Shown piece by piece: positions 42,652-51,600 of a DNA stretch of 64,000 nt. The notes under the pieces were generated by a model. The model saw only the letters and a program-made list of their open reading frames with translations, had not been told where the DNA came from and searched no databases. Source of the DNA: 55-13 sp037190145 (lineage in GTDB: Bacteria; Armatimonadota; Fimbriimonadia; Fimbriimonadales; Fimbriimonadaceae). Both the position numbers and the translations under genes were made by a program. How positions within the stretch are numbered: position 1 is the first letter of the stretch; each line of letters starts with the position of its first letter. The stretch is taken from contig JBBCJU010000004.1 of NCBI GenBank assembly GCA_037190145.1, positions 1 through 64,000 on the forward strand, read 5' to 3'.

Positions 42652-45267
42652 ATGGACGCCAAGCGTTTGGTCATCATTGACGGTTACAGTCTGCTCTACC
42701 GTGCCTTTTTTGCCACCCGGTATCTGAGCACCGCCGATGGACGCCCAACCAACGCACTCTACGGCTTCTGCCAAATGTTATTCCTCCTGCTGGAGCGCAT
42801 TGAGCCAGATGCCATTGTCGTCGCTTTCGATGCCCCCGGTAAAACCTTCCGCCATGCCACATTCTCGGAATACAAGGGAACCCGGCGCGAGACCGCAGAG
42901 GAACTTAAAGTACAGCTTCCCATTGCCCGCGAGTTGATCGCTGCGTTAGGCATCACCTCTGTGGAAGTCACGGGCTATGAGGCCGACGATGTGGTGGGCA
43001 CTATCAGTAAGCTCGCCGAATCCAAGGGCTATCTCACCACAATCGTCACCGGTGACCTGGACTCCCTTCAACTGGTAGACGACAACGTTTCCGTCCTCAC
43101 AATGAAATTGGGCGTGACCGATACCGTCACTTATGGGCCTGAGCAGGTGATGGAGCGATGGGGCGTTACCCCGGAGCAAGTGCCCGATTTCAAGGCAATA
43201 AAGGGGGATACTAGCGACAATATCCCGGGCGTGGCCGGTATCGGCGACAAGGGTGCGGCGGAGTTGATCAGTATGTTTGGCTCCATCGAGGCCATGCTCG
43301 AACGCAAGGACGAAATTCCGCCAAAGTACTGGAAAAAAATAGAGCCCGCTCTCGAAGCCTTAACGATGAGTAAGTTCCTCGCTACCATCGATTGCAACGT
43401 GCCGCTCGAGTATGATTTCGCGCCCTTCACACTTACTCCTCAGCAACTTGAAGACGCCAAAGCGATGCTTGAGGCGTACGAATTCAAAACCCTCCACAAA
43501 CGGTCAGACAAAGTTCTGGGGCATTACCTCAGCGGTTCCGGTCCCCGAGTTGAGATTGCCGAAGTTGAAGCGGAGGCTGTTGAAGTCAACCTGAAGTCCG
43601 TTGGCAGTCTTGGGGAACTGGGCAACTTCATCGGAAGCGGTCGATATGCGCTCTACTTCGCCGCCGCGCCCGCCCGAGATCTCTTCGACGACCCAGAACG
43701 CAAAGCGTATGTCGCCGTGGGCAAGCAAGTCGCGGAGTGCAGCGAAACCGATGCCCTCCAACTCTTGGAGAAAGACCCAACCCGCGCCATCTTGCACGAT
43801 GCAAAGGCCATCTATAAGCGGCTAGATGCTTTTGAGGCAAAGCCAGAGCTCCATGCCACTCCCGGGTTCGATTCCATGCTGGCTGCGTTTGTGCTCCAGT
43901 CTCAGCGCTCTTCATACACCCTTCGAGACTTGGTGCAAGGCTATCTAGACCTCCAGCCTCCCACTAAGCCGGAAGAAATGGCGGCGGCGCTCTACCTTTT
44001 GGAACCTGCTCTTAAGGACCGGCTAGTCAAAGAGGATCAACTCCGAGTCTTGGAAGAAGTTGAATTGCCGCTGGTCCCCATCTTGACCGAGATGGAAAGG
44101 CACGGTATCCGTGCGGACCGGAACCAACTCCGTGAGTTCTCTAAAACCCTACAAATAGAGATTGAGCGCCTCACCGGGCGCATTCATGAGCTTGCGGGGC
44201 AAGAGTTCACCATCGGCTCGCCCAAACAGTTGGGAGAGATTCTGTTCGAGAAGTTACAGATTCCGGGAGCCTCAAAGACCAAGACCGGCTATGCCACCGG
44301 CGCCGAAATCTTGAACCAGATCGCCCCTCAATACGAGATTGCGGCCGAGGTGCTGAACTGGCGCGAACTCACCAAGCTCAAGTCGACCTACGCCGACGCC
44401 CTCGAAAAATACATCGCCGAAGACGGACGCATCCATACCACCTACACCCAGATCGGCGCGGCAACTGGGCGACTCAGTTCCAACGACCCTAATCTGCAGA
44501 ACATCCCGATCCGCACCGAACTCGGTCGAGAGATTCGCAAGGCGTTTATCGCCGCCGATGGGTGCGATCTCCTATCCCTCGACTACTCCCAAATCGAGCT
44601 CCGGGTCCTCGCCCACATGTGTCAAGAACCCGCCCTCAAGCAGGCGTTCGATGAGCATGAGGACGTTCACACCGTGACTGCCCAACATATGTTTGGCCTC
44701 GGCGATCAGCCGGCGTCAAAAGAACAGAGGCGGCTCGCAAAGATGCTCAACTATGCGGTGCTGTACGGCGTCAGTGAGTTCGGTCTTGCCCAACAGCTCG
44801 GAGGCGGGTTCTCCGTTGCCGAAGCGAAGGAACTTATCAAGACCTATAACGAGCGGTTCCCATCCGTCAAAGGCTTCACCGACGGAATCATCCAAGAGGC
44901 TAAGTCGAAGGGGTTCACCCGAACTTTGCTCGGTCGTCGCCGCTATTTCCCCGATATCCACTCCATCAAGGTCATGGAGCGCAAAGCCGTGGAGCGGCAA
45001 GCGATGAACGCCCCCATCCAGGGCACCGCCGCCGACATGCTCAAGCTCGCTATGATCGACGTCCGCAAGCGCATCAACGGAACGTCCACCCGAATGCTCC
45101 TCAATGTCCACGACGAGCTTGTGTTCGAAAAACCCAAGGGAGAAGGGGCATTAGTCGAGCCTATTCGTGAGGGCATGGAAACGGCATTGCCTCTTCAAGT
45201 GCCGGTTGAAGTCGATGCAAAAGTGGGTGTCGACTGGAACCAGATGACCCCCATCACCCACCCTTAA
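42652..45267 (+). CDS. polA: DNA polymerase I (proofreading-motif-lacking)
   Basis: 871 residues. The N-terminal 5'-3' exonuclease (FEN) domain, about 1-290, has IDGYSLLYRAFFA, GYEADDVVGTISKLA and GDTSDNIPGVAGIGDKGA. The polymerase domain, about 490-871, has motif A DYSQIELRVLAHM, motif B RRLAKMLNYAVLYG and motif C NVHDELVFE. The middle (about 300-470) is the 3'-5' exonuclease fold, but the expected DxE of motif I is absent (YALYFAAAPARDL in its place), so proofreading is probably lost, as in Taq polymerase. It fills gaps and removes primers in replication and repair. Confidence 0.97.
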   Translation: MDAKRLVIIDGYSLLYRAFFATRYLSTADGRPTNALYGFCQMLFLLLERIEPDAIVVAFDAPGKTFRHATFSEYKGTRRETAEELKVQLPIARELIAALGITSVEVTGYEADDVVGTISKLAESKGYLTTIVTGDLDSLQLVDDNVSVLTMKLGVTDTVTYGPEQVMERWGVTPEQVPDFKAIKGDTSDNIPGVAGIGDKGAAELISMFGSIEAMLERKDEIPPKYWKKIEPALEALTMSKFLATIDCNVPLEYDFAPFTLTPQQLEDAKAMLEAYEFKTLHKRSDKVLGHYLSGSGPRVEIAEVEAEAVEVNLKSVGSLGELGNFIGSGRYALYFAAAPARDLFDDPERKAYVAVGKQVAECSETDALQLLEKDPTRAILHDAKAIYKRLDAFEAKPELHATPGFDSMLAAFVLQSQRSSYTLRDLVQGYLDLQPPTKPEEMAAALYLLEPALKDRLVKEDQLRVLEEVELPLVPILTEMERHGIRADRNQLREFSKTLQIEIERLTGRIHELAGQEFTIGSPKQLGEILFEKLQIPGASKTKTGYATGAEILNQIAPQYEIAAEVLNWRELTKLKSTYADALEKYIAEDGRIHTTYTQIGAATGRLSSNDPNLQNIPIRTELGREIRKAFIAADGCDLLSLDYSQIELRVLAHMCQEPALKQAFDEHEDVHTVTAQHMFGLGDQPASKEQRRLAKMLNYAVLYGVSEFGLAQQLGGGFSVAEAKELIKTYNERFPSVKGFTDGIIQEAKSKGFTRTLLGRRRYFPDIHSIKVMERKAVERQAMNAPIQGTAADMLKLAMIDVRKRINGTSTRMLLNVHDELVFEKPKGEGALVEPIREGMETALPLQVPVEVDAKVGVDWNQMTPITHP

Positions 45268-45278
45268 TCCTCGGGACT

Positions 45279-45295
45279 GCACCCGTCCAGGGTGC
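45279..45295 (+). terminator. short hairpin after polA
   Basis: GCACCC-gtcca-GGGTGC, 12 nt past the polA stop, followed by TTCCC rather than a T run. A weak or partial terminator. The rest of 45268-45433 shows a second small TAGACC/GGTCTA hairpin and the ribosome site of the next gene. Confidence 0.4.
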
Positions 45296-45433
45296 TTCCC
45301 AGCCCTTCTCATGGTGAGCTAGACCACTACATTTCGGTCTACAGAAAGGTGTTGAAAAACCATGCCGCAGTCCTAGACCTCTATGAACGAGATTCGAGAC
45401 CAGAAGGTCAAAGAGGACATAAGGAGATAAAAC

Positions 45434-45742
45434 ATGACACGCAAGACGATAGCTTTAGCCATCGCGGTCATGGCGACCGCTCTAATCGTGGCCCCCAGTG
45501 CGGAGGCGCAACGGGTAACGAGGCTAAACCAAAACCACGGTTATCAGATTCCAGGCACCGGCCTGAAGATGTGGCCGCCACCACGTTATCAATATCAGAT
45601 AAACGGGCTACGCATCTACACGAACCGAAACCTCAATCAAGGTTGGAACTACAACAATCGAAACTGGCCCTACGGCGCGCCCACAGGATATCGGTGGCCT
45701 TACGGATATCCAAACAATTATCGTTGGCCATATGGACGATAG
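45434..45742 (+). CDS. small secreted protein rich in Tyr, Trp, Asn and Pro
   Basis: 102 residues. A strong AAGGAGATAAAAC ribosome site precedes the ATG, and the signal peptide MTRKTIALAIAVMATALIVAPSAEAQ has an AEA cleavage site, so this is a genuine exported product. The mature part holds repeats of N-W/Y and WPYG type (NNRNWPYGAPTGYRWPYGYPN and a final NYRWPYGR). There are no cysteines. Such aromatic/Asn/Gly tails are typical of extracellular structural or adhesive peptides, but no family was recognised. Confidence 0.7.
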   Translation: MTRKTIALAIAVMATALIVAPSAEAQRVTRLNQNHGYQIPGTGLKMWPPPRYQYQINGLRIYTNRNLNQGWNYNNRNWPYGAPTGYRWPYGYPNNYRWPYGR

Positions 45743-45827
45743 ACAAGGATAGCGCTCATCAGGAATATCGGTTTCAGTCAGCATTCCCTAGGATTGCTCG
45801 CTGAAAGCGATATCCTTATAGCTGCCG

Positions 45828-46469
45828 ATGAAGCGTCTTTCCATTTGGACCAAGCTCTTTCTCGGTTTGGTCCTATTCTCTTTGGCGGGCAGTTTATTGA
45901 CCCGCCAAACGGGACTGGACCCTGGCCCCATTCGCCCCGTTGCCTCCCTGCTCACCATAGCAACGGGATTCGTAGCCTTAGCCAGGTTGGCTAAGGGGTG
46001 GCAAGCGGGCGCGGTCTTGCTATTGGGGGGCGCGGCGGAGATTTGTGGCCTCTATACGGGCTATCCCTTTGGCGCATACCGGTACACCTCCGCATGGTGG
46101 CCAGTGATAGATTTGCCCCACGGTTTTCACTTCCCCGTTCTGTTGCCCTTCGCCTGGTTCCTCATCGCCGGAGGTTGCGCCCTCGCGTTACGCCCGCTTG
46201 GAAAACCGATGCTCGTGCTTGCGCCGTTGTTGGCTACGCTTATCGACTTCTTTATGGAACCGATCATGACGCAGCGGCTCCGGTACTGGATATGGCTTGA
46301 GAAGGGTCCCCTCCCAGGAGGTGCCCCTTGGCTAAACATGGTCGGCTGGTTCGCAACATCGCTGCTCGCCGCCTTCGTGCTCAGGCGAGGCAAGGGTGGA
46401 CATGAAGAAGCAACTTGGATATTGGCCGCATATGTGGCTCTGATGGCCGGGCTGTGGGTGGTGGGATGA
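45828..46469 (+). CDS. carotenoid biosynthesis protein, DUF422 / CruF-like hydratase
   Basis: 213 residues, six to seven TM segments. The family block GAAEICGLYTGYPFGAYRYTSAWWPVI (about 68-94) and IDFFMEPIMTQRLRYWIW (about 139-156) identify the DUF422 family. Its known members include CruF (carotenoid 1,2-hydratase) and the bacterioruberin-pathway CruF of archaea. It adds water to the psi end group of acyclic carotenoids in the membrane. Its stop overlaps the ATG of the following phytoene-desaturase-type gene (ATGA), so the two are coupled. No phytoene synthase lies in the window. Confidence 0.88.
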   Translation: MKRLSIWTKLFLGLVLFSLAGSLLTRQTGLDPGPIRPVASLLTIATGFVALARLAKGWQAGAVLLLGGAAEICGLYTGYPFGAYRYTSAWWPVIDLPHGFHFPVLLPFAWFLIAGGCALALRPLGKPMLVLAPLLATLIDFFMEPIMTQRLRYWIWLEKGPLPGGAPWLNMVGWFATSLLAAFVLRRGKGGHEEATWILAAYVALMAGLWVVG

Positions 46470-47932
46470 GCGTTCATCAAGGTCAACCAAAACCCGCAAA
46501 ACATATCGTCGTGGTGGGAGCGGGCTTGGGTGGGTTGGCGGCGGGCTTACGGCTCGCGCACCAAGGCCATCGCGTAACCATTCTGGAAAAGACCGATCAG
46601 GTGGGAGGCCGAAACCGCCGCATCCGGGTGAACGACTGCCACTTTGACGGCGGGCCCACCTTGGTGATGATGCTGGATCCATTCCGCAAGCTGTATGCAG
46701 ATGTGGGCGAGCGGTTAGAAGACCACCTATCGCTTTCGCTATGTGATCCCGGCTACCGCGCTTTCTTTGCCGATGGCCTTCGCATCGAGGCCACACCAAA
46801 CACCGCCCAGATGGTCCAGCAGATTCAGGCACTCAGCCCTCAGGATGCCCGTGCCTACCCCAAACTGTTGGGCGATCTTGCCGAACTCTACCGAGACTCG
46901 ATTCCCCACTTTGTGGAGAAGAACTATTACTCACCCGCCGACTTCTTCGGGCCCGCAGGGCTAACGAAAGTCGCAAAGCACCGGATGCTGGGGAACCTGG
47001 CAAAGCGGATTGAGAAGTACGTGCAAGACCCGCGCCTTCGGATGCTCTTCAGCTTCCAAACCATGTACCTCGGCCTTTCTCCGTTCGAAGCGCCGTGGGT
47101 CTATGCAACCTTAATGTACATGGAATTCGGGGAGGGAATCTGGTACCCGAAGGGCGGCGTGCCCGCGATTTCGGAATCAATCGCCCAGCTAGCCACACAG
47201 CGCGGCGCAGAGATTCGCTTGGAGTCGTCGGTCGTAGCGATAGATGGGAAGACGGTACGGCTAGAGTCAGGGGAGACCATCGGGGCGGATGCGATCCTCT
47301 GCAACGCAGACTTGCCGTATGCAGAGAAACACCTCTTGGGCCAAGCGGAAAAGCCTCGGAAGCACTCATGCTCCACGTACATGATCTATGCCGACTACGC
47401 GGGAAGCATCCCGTACCTCCTGCACCACAACGTCCTATTCGGCGAGGACTTCTTTCGGAACTTGGATCAGATATTCAACCGTCGCGAGTTGCCGGATCAC
47501 CCCGCATTCTACGTCTCAATCTCGGGCCGAAGCGACCCTGCCCGAGCCCCCCAAGGGCACGAGAATCTATATATCTTGGTCCCCTGTGCAAATCTGGATC
47601 GCCCTTGGACCGACGCGGATGCCGCCCAACTTCAGGATCGCGTCTTCACGCGCCTAGAGCGGGAAACCAGCTTCCAGAGAAGCCGGATAAAGGCGATGAA
47701 AGAGATCACTCCGAAAGATTGGAGGACAGACCTGAACCTGAATAAGGGAGCGGCCTTTGGCCTTTCTCACCACTTCAACCAGAGTGCGTATTTCCGCCCG
47801 GGAAACCGGAGCCGCGCTAACCCTCATCTTTACTTTGCCGGAGCCAGCACTGTGCCCGGAAACGGGATGCCGATGGTGCTTATTTCTGCAGACCTGGCGG
47901 TGCAGAGGATGCAGCGCGAGCTTGGGCTTTAG
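46466..47932 (+). CDS. phytoene desaturase family FAD-dependent oxidoreductase (CrtI/CrtD type)
   Basis: 488 residues from ATG 46466. FAD-binding motif HIVVVGAGLGGLAAGLRLAHQGHRVTILEK (about 12-41), NDCHFDGGPTLVMM, SFQTMYLGLSPFEAPWVYATLMYMEFGEGIWYPKGG and the C-terminal FAGASTVPGNGMPMVLISADL are all typical of CrtI-type carotenoid desaturases. Pairing with a DUF422 hydratase suggests a 3,4-desaturase or related step of acyclic C1-hydroxylated carotenoids rather than primary phytoene desaturation; that is context-based. Its 3' end overlaps the convergent DUF4126 gene by 53 nt. Confidence 0.9.
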   Translation: MSVHQGQPKPAKHIVVVGAGLGGLAAGLRLAHQGHRVTILEKTDQVGGRNRRIRVNDCHFDGGPTLVMMLDPFRKLYADVGERLEDHLSLSLCDPGYRAFFADGLRIEATPNTAQMVQQIQALSPQDARAYPKLLGDLAELYRDSIPHFVEKNYYSPADFFGPAGLTKVAKHRMLGNLAKRIEKYVQDPRLRMLFSFQTMYLGLSPFEAPWVYATLMYMEFGEGIWYPKGGVPAISESIAQLATQRGAEIRLESSVVAIDGKTVRLESGETIGADAILCNADLPYAEKHLLGQAEKPRKHSCSTYMIYADYAGSIPYLLHHNVLFGEDFFRNLDQIFNRRELPDHPAFYVSISGRSDPARAPQGHENLYILVPCANLDRPWTDADAAQLQDRVFTRLERETSFQRSRIKAMKEITPKDWRTDLNLNKGAAFGLSHHFNQSAYFRPGNRSRANPHLYFAGASTVPGNGMPMVLISADLAVQRMQRELGL

Positions 47933-48500
47933 CCGCCATCCGTCGGCGGATGAACTTGGCAACCATCGGCAGTAAGAACAAGGCCACCACCACGCCAACG
48001 CCCACAATGCAGAGAATCAGCACCGGAGCAAACGCCGCCGCAAAAGTGGAGCCCAGCGCATAAACATCCTCCGTGGTGGAGACCACAAAGTTAGAGACCG
48101 GTTCAGGAGACGTATTGACCGCCGCCCGGGTGGTGGCTTTGGTGGCATGGGAACCGAAAGCGAGGGTGCCCCCAATCAACCCGGCGATGACTTTAATGGC
48201 CGGATCGTAATCCCCAAACGCACCCACCGCGAGGATGGCTCCCGCCGGGATTCGAATAAAAGTGTTCACCGCATCCCAAATCGAATCGATAGCGGGAACC
48301 TTATCGGCAATGAACTCAATCACAAAAAGAGTCGAAGCCACCCCGATGACGTACGGATTCTCCAGGATGGCGAGTTCGCCGGGCAGATGAAGACCTCCAT
48401 ATTTGCCCAGCAACCCCAGGGTGCCGACCATGGCGTAGAGTCGAACCCCGGATAACCAAGCCGCGCCCACGGCGAGCGCCAATGTTTGAAAGAGATCCAT
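47880..48500 (-). CDS. DUF4126 membrane protein
   Basis: 206 residues with about five TM segments. The family pattern is visible: ALAVGAAWLSGVRLYAMVGTLGLLGK at the start, PYVIGVASTLFVIEFIADKVPAIDSIWDAVNTFIRIPAGAIL (about 49-90) and GGTLAFGSHATKATTRAAVNTSPEPVSN (about 109-136). The function is unknown. A basic tail (FIRRRMAAKAQARAA) is probably cytoplasmic. The end overlaps the convergent crtI-type gene by 53 nt. It is divergent from tamB. Confidence 0.88.
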   Translation of the reverse strand: MDLFQTLALAVGAAWLSGVRLYAMVGTLGLLGKYGGLHLPGELAILENPYVIGVASTLFVIEFIADKVPAIDSIWDAVNTFIRIPAGAILAVGAFGDYDPAIKVIAGLIGGTLAFGSHATKATTRAAVNTSPEPVSNFVVSTTEDVYALGSTFAAAFAPVLILCIVGVGVVVALFLLPMVAKFIRRRMAAKAQARAASSAPPGLQK

Positions 48501-48627
48501 CGCCAGCGTTACAGACAGGATACAACGGAGGCAGGTTGCATAGACCTATTGGCAGGAATCCACACGTCCCGCAACACACTTCCGACCATCCAGTCGTCTA
48601 ATCGGGTAGGTTCGATTGCACATCTAG

Positions 48628-51600
48628 ATGAGAGCTTGGTCCGGGTTGATACGCTTTGCGACCGTGCTGGCCCCGATAGTGATTCTGCTGTTCTGGGGCG
48701 GCACGTACCTATTGGCCTGCGCCGAGTTCCTAGCAAATCCCGGCGTGCCGCTGAAGATGGCCTATAAAACGCCCGGGGGCGAGCTTGAAATTACGGCTTC
48801 ATCTTATGTGCTGAACACAAAGAGCGGTGATGTGACCGTAGTTCAGCCAAAGGTGGTGGGGCCAGACAAATCGGTCCTCTTCTACGCCGACCGAGTGGAA
48901 GCGCTCGGCCTTCCCCTTTTGATCAGCGATGCTCGAAAGGCCGTGGTAAAGGTGCGGAATGCATACGCCACCCTTCAACGCGGCTCGGACGGCAAGATGG
49001 ACCTGCTTAACTATCTTCCCGAGCAGGAAGGCCCCTCCGGCGACTTCCCCTTTGCCGTGCAGATCGACCGGGCAAAGCTAAAGTACGTTGACCTTACCGG
49101 CACCGAAAAATGGACCCAGAACCTGGCTCTCGCCAACATTCAAGTGGACGGCGTGGGGGATCGCTGGATGGCATCGGGATCAGGCACCTTGGAAAAGGTG
49201 GGCGACCTATCCCTATCGGTTCAGAATCAACCTAATACTGGGCTCTGGTTGCGCGGAAAAACGGATCGTCTGGAACTGGTAGACCTTTTCCGAGCTTTTC
49301 GCAAAACTCCAGAAGGCCGCCAGACTCCAGAACTCTCTGACATCGACGCGAATTCTCTAGTGGTCAGGGGACCTTTTGAGCTCTTCCTTCCTTCCAAGTC
49401 GCCCGCCCGTCTCCAGGTGGATTTATCCGCCGAAGCAGAAGGTTTCCGGTACGGCAAAGATATTCAGGCCCAACGTTTAGAGTTCAACGGCTTAGTTAGC
49501 GCCGATGGCGCCAGGGGCCGCCTGGATGCCTCGGATAACGGTTTGGTGGCGGATTTTACGGGGTTCGTAACTTGGAAAGATGCCTTCGGACTGGATGGCG
49601 TTCTGAACGCCACCGCCCCCCGAACCCAATCCCTTCCCAAACTCCTCCGGGATCAGGTTCCCCAGAACCTAGCCGTAGCCGGGCCGATTAGGTACGCCGG
49701 AAAGCTGAGCTACCAAGAGAAACCAGGTTGGGAACTCAGCGGAAATGCGCAGGCAGGATCCATCTCTGCCTATGAGGAAATCGTTTTATCACCCTCCATT
49801 GACGTGAACTACTCTGGCTCTAAGTTGGCCCTCAAAGCCACGAACGGGGTCTGGCGAGGCTCCTCCGTCGAAGGATCGCTGTCCCTAGATAGCCAGACCC
49901 AACGACTATCGGGGGCGCTAAAGCTCCCCAACCTGAACTTGTCCAACCTCGCCCGGCGTTTCCATATCGACGGGTTGCAGGGAACCGGAAATCTGAACCT
50001 GCTCCTTACTGGATCGGTCGAGAAGCCGGTCGCCTTCATCCGGGCTCAGTCAAACGGTTCCTATCTTTGGAATACAGATCTGCCAGCCGCGACCGGTCGG
50101 ATGGTATTAGCCGCGACTTTAAAAGACAACCGCCTTCGCTTCGAACAGGCTTACATAGTCACATCAGCGGGCTCCGTTTCCGCATCTGGCACGTACAACC
50201 TGGGAACTGAACAACTAAATCTGGTCGCTGTAGGTTCTGGAATCGACCTAGACCGCATGAACACGGATCTGGAAGGGATCGGGAGATTCAAGGCTAACAT
50301 TGGCGGCTCCCTGGCAAAGCCTCGCTACAGTGGCTCTGCTGAGTTGTTTGGGTTAACTGTCCAAGAACAACCGATTCCTGTAATCACCACAAGCTTCACC
50401 GGCGACCTCCAGTCTGTAGTTGCCCAGAACCTAAAAGTGGTGAAGGGAGCCTCTCAAGCCAATGGTCAAGTCTCCGTCAGATTTAAAGACATGGCCCTAA
50501 ACGGCGAGTTCCAAGCCCTTGGCTTACAACTCAGCGACTTTCTGGGTGAGCAGTACCTTGCGACGATTGACCTCTCTGACGCTAGGCTCTCGGGAACCTT
50601 AAGCAACCCATCTTTTAGCGCCACCGCCAAAGCGTCCGAAATCGTTCTGCAGAACAATAAGATGGACAGCGCATCGGCAATTATCTCCTTCAAATCTAAC
50701 TTGCTGGAAGTAGATGACTTCGTAGCGAAAATCGGCGAGGGCGGGATTGAGGGGTTTGTTAGTTACGATGTATCGAAAGGCAATGGACAAGCCAACTTCA
50801 CAGCAGAAAAGATCGCCTTGCAAAATTTTGTCCCACCCAACCTTGGAGCAAGCCTGATCGCCGAACTCTCCGGTGAAGCGGGCATCACCTTTGATGGAAC
50901 CGGACTCAAGCTAGGTTCTGGAGAAGGTAAGTTGGCCAACGTTTCTATCAACGACACAGAACTGGGAGGGGGGGATTGGAAGTTCAGTGCGAATGGTGAA
51001 GAAGTCACCGGAGAGGCATTTGTTGGCACTCTCGGCAGTTCATTCGACCTCACCGGGTTTCGATACGATTTGGACTCTCGGGAGGTAGGAGGGAACGCAT
51101 GGGTTCGAAACGTTCAAGTGCAGGATCTTTATAAGATTGGAAAACAATATCTGCCTTCAGATAACACTCAGTTGGCGACATTGTTCAGTCAGATATCGGG
51201 AACACTCGGCCTCTCTGTGGACCTAGGTGGAACGGTTGATAACTTAAGTCTCTCTGAGGGCAGCTTCCTTGCGGAAAACCTGAATTACAACCTATCCGAA
51301 ACGACCTACCGTCCGGTGGGAACGTTAAAAGCTGACTTTCAGCGAACCGGAAAAAAGTGGGATATCAACTCTCTGCTGTGGCAAGGCGGACCGTTAGGGT
51401 TGGATGCTAAAGGCACATTCACTGAATCAGGACCCATTTTCATCGAAGGCCGTATTGAAGACCTCGACCTTTCTTACTTGAGTCTGTACAGCGATAGTTT
51501 TACAAATCTTGTTGGAAAGATTGATTCTGACTTTAGGTTGTCAGGAACGACGGATGAGCCGTTGCTGCAAGCCAGCCCGGTTTCGGACAACAAAGCCGTT

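Noticed and set aside
45292..45804. 170-codon open frame overlapping the small secreted protein
   Set aside because: It has no ribosome site or recognisable features, while the 45434-45742 frame has a strong ribosome site and a signal peptide.
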